A stretch of 8,312 nt of DNA from Chloroflexota bacterium (lineage in GTDB: Bacteria; Chloroflexota; Dehalococcoidia; UBA3495), in assembly GCA_002707185.1 (NCBI GenBank), contig PAMF01000009.1, positions 11,420 through 19,731 of the forward strand, in the 5' to 3' direction. Below the pieces are notes generated by a model. That model was not told the origin of the DNA. It made no database searches and worked only from the letters and a program-made list of their open reading frames with translations. Position numbers and translations under genes: made by a program. Below, piece by piece: positions 5,793 through 8,312 of this stretch (position 1 is its first letter; every line of letters starts with the position of its first letter).

Positions 5793-8099
5793 ATGACTAC
5801 CACCTCCGCCGCTGATAACGCTCCTCAATACAAAGTGGTTGGCACTCGGCCATTACGTCACGATGCATTGGATAAAGTAACAGGAGCCGCCAAATACGGG
5901 TCCGATATCAATATGCCATCTCTGTTACATGGGAAAATTTTGCGTAGCCCACACGCCCATGCTCGGATTAAATCAATCGATACTAGCAAAGCTGAAGCCT
6001 TAGAAGGCGTTATGGCAGTCGCCACGTCCCAGGATCTACCCATTATTCACCAGGGACCTATCGATTACGCGAGCGTTCAGGGAAACACTCGCATGATCGC
6101 TCGAAATGTACTGGCCCATGAAAAAGCCTTGTACAAAGGCCATGCCATCGCTGCGGTCGCCGCAACAGACGCCCATCTAGCGGAGAAAGCAATTAACCTC
6201 ATCGAAGTTGATTATGAAATATTGCCCTCAGTACTCTCTATCGATGACGCCCTAAAATCTGATGCACCATTGTTACACGAGGAAATGACTACATGGTTCA
6301 GATTAGATCGAGGTAGTCGTGGGGAAGATACTGGCGAGAAGAGCAATATAGCAGGGCACATCCAACATAAACTTGGCGATATCGAAGCCGGTTTTAGACA
6401 AGCCGACGTTATAGTAGAGCGCGAATACGAGACCCAAACTGTGCATCAAGGTTACATTGAACCGCACGTATCTACTGCCTATTGGTCTGCTGATGGACGG
6501 GTCACAGTTTGGACAAGTACCCAAGGAGCCTTCCAAATCCGTAGTCAAACGGCTGCTATCCTAGGTTTACCAGAGGGAACAGTCAAGGTAATACCCATGG
6601 AAATCGGAGGCGGATTTGGAGCCAAATCGGTTACATATCTCGATGCCGTCGCTGCCATATTATCCAAGAAGACAGGTAGACCCGTAAAAATTCTTATGGA
6701 TAGAAAAGAAGTCTTCGAGGGTTCCGGCCCAACCTCGGCAACGAAAATGAAGGCCAAACTAGGTGCTACTAAGGATGGCAAGATAACGGCAGGGCAACTC
6801 TATCTTGCTTATGAGGCGGGTGCTTTCCCAGGCTCCCCCGTAGGAGGAGGTGCCTTGAGTGGACTTGGACCGTACAACATAGAAAATATGTTAATCGATG
6901 GATACGATGTAGTCTGTAATAAACAAAAAGTTCAAGCATATCGGGCTCCGGGACAACCCCAGGCCGCATTCGCGGTTGAATGTGCGATTGATGAATTGGC
7001 GGAACAAATAGGAATGGAGCCTATGGCTTTGCGCCTGAAAAACGCGGTGAAAGAAGGAGACAGAATGGCAACAGGAGTACCACATTCTGTCTTCGGATGC
7101 AGAGAACTCGAGGAATCCATGGTCAATCATCCCCACTTTAGCGCCCCACTAGGTGGCCCAAATAGAGGTCGCGGGATAGCAGTTGGCTACCGTTGGCAAG
7201 GAGGACAAACTTCTTCCGCCACTATTAATGTTAATAGCAATGGGAGCCTCAACCTGATAACTGGATCTGTTGACATTGGGGGTACCCGAACAGCAGTAGC
7301 CATGCAAGTTGCAGAGACTCTAGGACTAGCCGTTGAAGACATCTTCCCAACAGTTGGGGATACTGATGCAGTGGGATATACAGCTAATACAGGGGGTAGC
7401 CGGACAGCGTTTGATACTGGATTGGCTGCAATTGCTGCAGCTGAAGAAGTAAAGAAACAGATGGCTAGCAGAGCCTCCCTAATCTGGGAAGTTCAGGATG
7501 AGGATGTCAGATTTGAAGATGGTACATTTATTTGTTCCAAGAACCCCTCCGATAGGCTTACTTTCCAGGAATTAGCCGCCCGCCAAATGCGAACTGGTGG
7601 GCCTATTACTTGTTCAGCATCAGCCGATTCCACTGGAGTAGGAGCAATTTTCGCTGGTAATATTATTGATGTGGAAGTTGACCCCGATACCGGAAAAGTA
7701 GACATATTAAGATGCACTGCATTTTTAGATTCGGGACGTTCGGTTCATCCAAGTTTCGTAGAAGGACAAATGCAAGGCGGAACAGTCCAAGGACTTGGCT
7801 GGGCTCTAAACGAAGAATATTTCTACACCGAAGACGGCGCAATGGCTAACTCAAGTTTTCTGGATTACCGAATGCCCACTTCATTGGATGTACCGATGAT
7901 CGATTGTGAAGTTATAGAGATACCCAATCCCAAACATCCTTATGGATTGAGGGGAGTAGGGGAGGCACCTATTATTCCACCTCTTGCAGCTGTGGCTAAT
8001 GCGGTATACAACGCGACGGGTGTCCGGATGTACAAATTACCCATATCTCCAACCACAATACTAGATGAACTAGAGGCAAGTAAGAAAGAAACGTCGTAG
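5793..8099 (+). CDS. xanthine dehydrogenase/aldehyde oxidase family, molybdopterin-binding large subunit
   Basis: 768 residues, full length for the separate large (CoxL/XdhA-like) subunit of molybdenum hydroxylases. The N-terminal a/b hammerhead domain (about 10-145) starts with LRHDALDKVTGAAKYGSD and has LRSPHAHARI (50-59). The molybdopterin-binding part has GGGFGAK (272-278), QAYRAPGQPQAAFAVE (381-396), GSVDIGGTRTAVAMQVAE (491-508), ANTGGSRTAFDTG (531-543) and GQMQGG (658-663). GVGEAP (721-726) carries the likely catalytic base, Glu724. These enzymes hydroxylate C-H bonds in heterocycles or aldehydes, using water as the oxygen source. The loop that reads AYRCSFR in form I CO dehydrogenase is AYRAPGQ here, so this is not a form I CO dehydrogenase; the substrate cannot be read from sequence. 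The usual 2Fe-2S and FAD subunits are not encoded on either side within the window. No Tat signal is seen, so the enzyme is probably cytoplasmic. It has its own promoter. Confidence 0.93.
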   Translation: MTTTSAADNAPQYKVVGTRPLRHDALDKVTGAAKYGSDINMPSLLHGKILRSPHAHARIKSIDTSKAEALEGVMAVATSQDLPIIHQGPIDYASVQGNTRMIARNVLAHEKALYKGHAIAAVAATDAHLAEKAINLIEVDYEILPSVLSIDDALKSDAPLLHEEMTTWFRLDRGSRGEDTGEKSNIAGHIQHKLGDIEAGFRQADVIVEREYETQTVHQGYIEPHVSTAYWSADGRVTVWTSTQGAFQIRSQTAAILGLPEGTVKVIPMEIGGGFGAKSVTYLDAVAAILSKKTGRPVKILMDRKEVFEGSGPTSATKMKAKLGATKDGKITAGQLYLAYEAGAFPGSPVGGGALSGLGPYNIENMLIDGYDVVCNKQKVQAYRAPGQPQAAFAVECAIDELAEQIGMEPMALRLKNAVKEGDRMATGVPHSVFGCRELEESMVNHPHFSAPLGGPNRGRGIAVGYRWQGGQTSSATINVNSNGSLNLITGSVDIGGTRTAVAMQVAETLGLAVEDIFPTVGDTDAVGYTANTGGSRTAFDTGLAAIAAAEEVKKQMASRASLIWEVQDEDVRFEDGTFICSKNPSDRLTFQELAARQMRTGGPITCSASADSTGVGAIFAGNIIDVEVDPDTGKVDILRCTAFLDSGRSVHPSFVEGQMQGGTVQGLGWALNEEYFYTEDGAMANSSFLDYRMPTSLDVPMIDCEVIEIPNPKHPYGLRGVGEAPIIPPLAAVANAVYNATGVRMYKLPISPTTILDELEASKKETS

Positions 8100-8143
8100 A
8101 TTATATAAGTTAAAGGGAACTTACAAGGGTTTATTAACTCAGC

Positions 8144-8198
8144 TACTACCGACCGGCCAACCCAATTAAATTCATGTGATGTCTACCGGTCGGTAGTA
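8144..8198. repeat. perfect 13-bp inverted repeat, operator-like
   Basis: TACTACCGACCGG (8144-8156) and CCGGTCGGTAGTA (8186-8198) are exact reverse complements separated by 29 AT-rich bases. The right arm also contains a smaller palindrome, CTACCG-GT-CGGTAG (8183-8196). The sequences resemble the left and right halves of TACCGACCGGTCGGTA, a pattern often bound by TetR-family repressors. As RNA it would form a long-loop hairpin, but neither strand has a T-run after the stem, so a standard terminator is unlikely. It lies 45 bp after the large-subunit stop codon and 25 bp before a possible next start. An operator in the promoter of the next gene is my preferred reading. Confidence 0.5.
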
Positions 8199-8222
8199 AT
8201 TAATGAAAGTCTTCCCTTCAAT

Positions 8223-8312
8223 ATGACCTTCGCCATCAAGGGCAATAATATCATCAGCAGAAATCTATCACGGGGTCCCGACGAGGGGTGGATCGCCCAA
8301 TTTGTCCCGATA
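8223..8312 (+). CDS. possible 5' end of an unrecognised gene, cut by the window
   Basis: An ATG at 8223 opens a frame that stays free of stops for 30 codons to the last base. It starts MTFAIKGNNIISRNLSRG and continues PDEGWIAQFVPI. There is no clear ribosome-binding site, only GAAAG some 14 bases upstream. I do not recognise the protein; it does not look like the beginning of a CoxM or CoxS subunit. The frame is open well upstream of the ATG too, so openness alone is weak evidence. The operator-like inverted repeat just before it would suit a regulated promoter. Confidence 0.3.
   Translation, partial: MTFAIKGNNIISRNLSRGPDEGWIAQFVPI

Noticed and set aside
5793..8099. CO dehydrogenase large subunit (coxL).
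   Set aside because: The active-site loop is AYRAPGQ, not the AYRCSFR of form I CO dehydrogenase, and no coxM or coxS gene is adjacent.
8176..8312. A minus-strand frame reading ISADDIIALDGEGHIEGK and on to a stop near 8176, resembling a protein C-terminus.
   Set aside because: Two stop codons interrupt it immediately upstream and it has no start codon after them. It may be the shadow of the plus-strand frame, since both show a similar codon-position bias; a frameshifted gene remnant cannot be excluded.

Overview
The window looks like a chromosomal segment of a free-living bacterium with moderate GC, ordinary sigma70-type promoters and a type A RNase P RNA. I suspect Chloroflexota, perhaps the Dehalococcoidia/SAR202 side. 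The reasons are the flavour of the SbcD protein, a solo xanthine-dehydrogenase-family large subunit, and a structured leader before pan genes. This is inference; no sequence comparison was possible. I see no phage, insertion sequence, CRISPR array or tRNA.

Layout. Positions 8-462 (minus strand) hold an essentially complete RNase P RNA gene (rnpB) with its own promoter. Upstream of it on the same strand is a coiled-coil/C4 zinc-ribbon protein (547-1248), driven by a near-consensus promoter at 1281-1309. On the plus strand, divergent from it, is sbcD (1431-2666), the nuclease subunit of the SbcCD DNA repair complex; sbcC is not adjacent. A 249-bp gap (2667-2915) then holds a good promoter and a leader of about 170 nt. 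The leader contains a compact stem-loop with bulged adenosines, which I propose as a pan-motif RNA. It also contains a possible 13-residue leader ORF and several competing hairpins.

The leader precedes a tightly packed three-gene unit: a P1-family self-cleaving peptidase (2916-3881), a Rossmann/DUF2520 reductase-like protein (3884-4789, gap of 2 bp) and panB, ketopantoate hydroxymethyltransferase (4777-5616, overlap of 13 bp). Read together, this looks like a pantothenate/CoA precursor operon. PanB makes ketopantoate, the DUF2520 protein may reduce it to pantoate in place of PanE, and the peptidase (a family that includes beta-aminopeptidases) may release beta-alanine or act on a related amide. 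panC and panD are not in the window.

After a 176-bp gap with a clear promoter and a strong Shine-Dalgarno sequence comes a 768-residue molybdopterin-binding subunit of the xanthine dehydrogenase/aldehyde oxidase family (5793-8099). It has no iron-sulfur or FAD subunit gene beside it in the window. The last 213 bp hold a perfect 13-bp inverted repeat with operator-like sequence, then possibly the start of another plus-strand gene that runs off the end.
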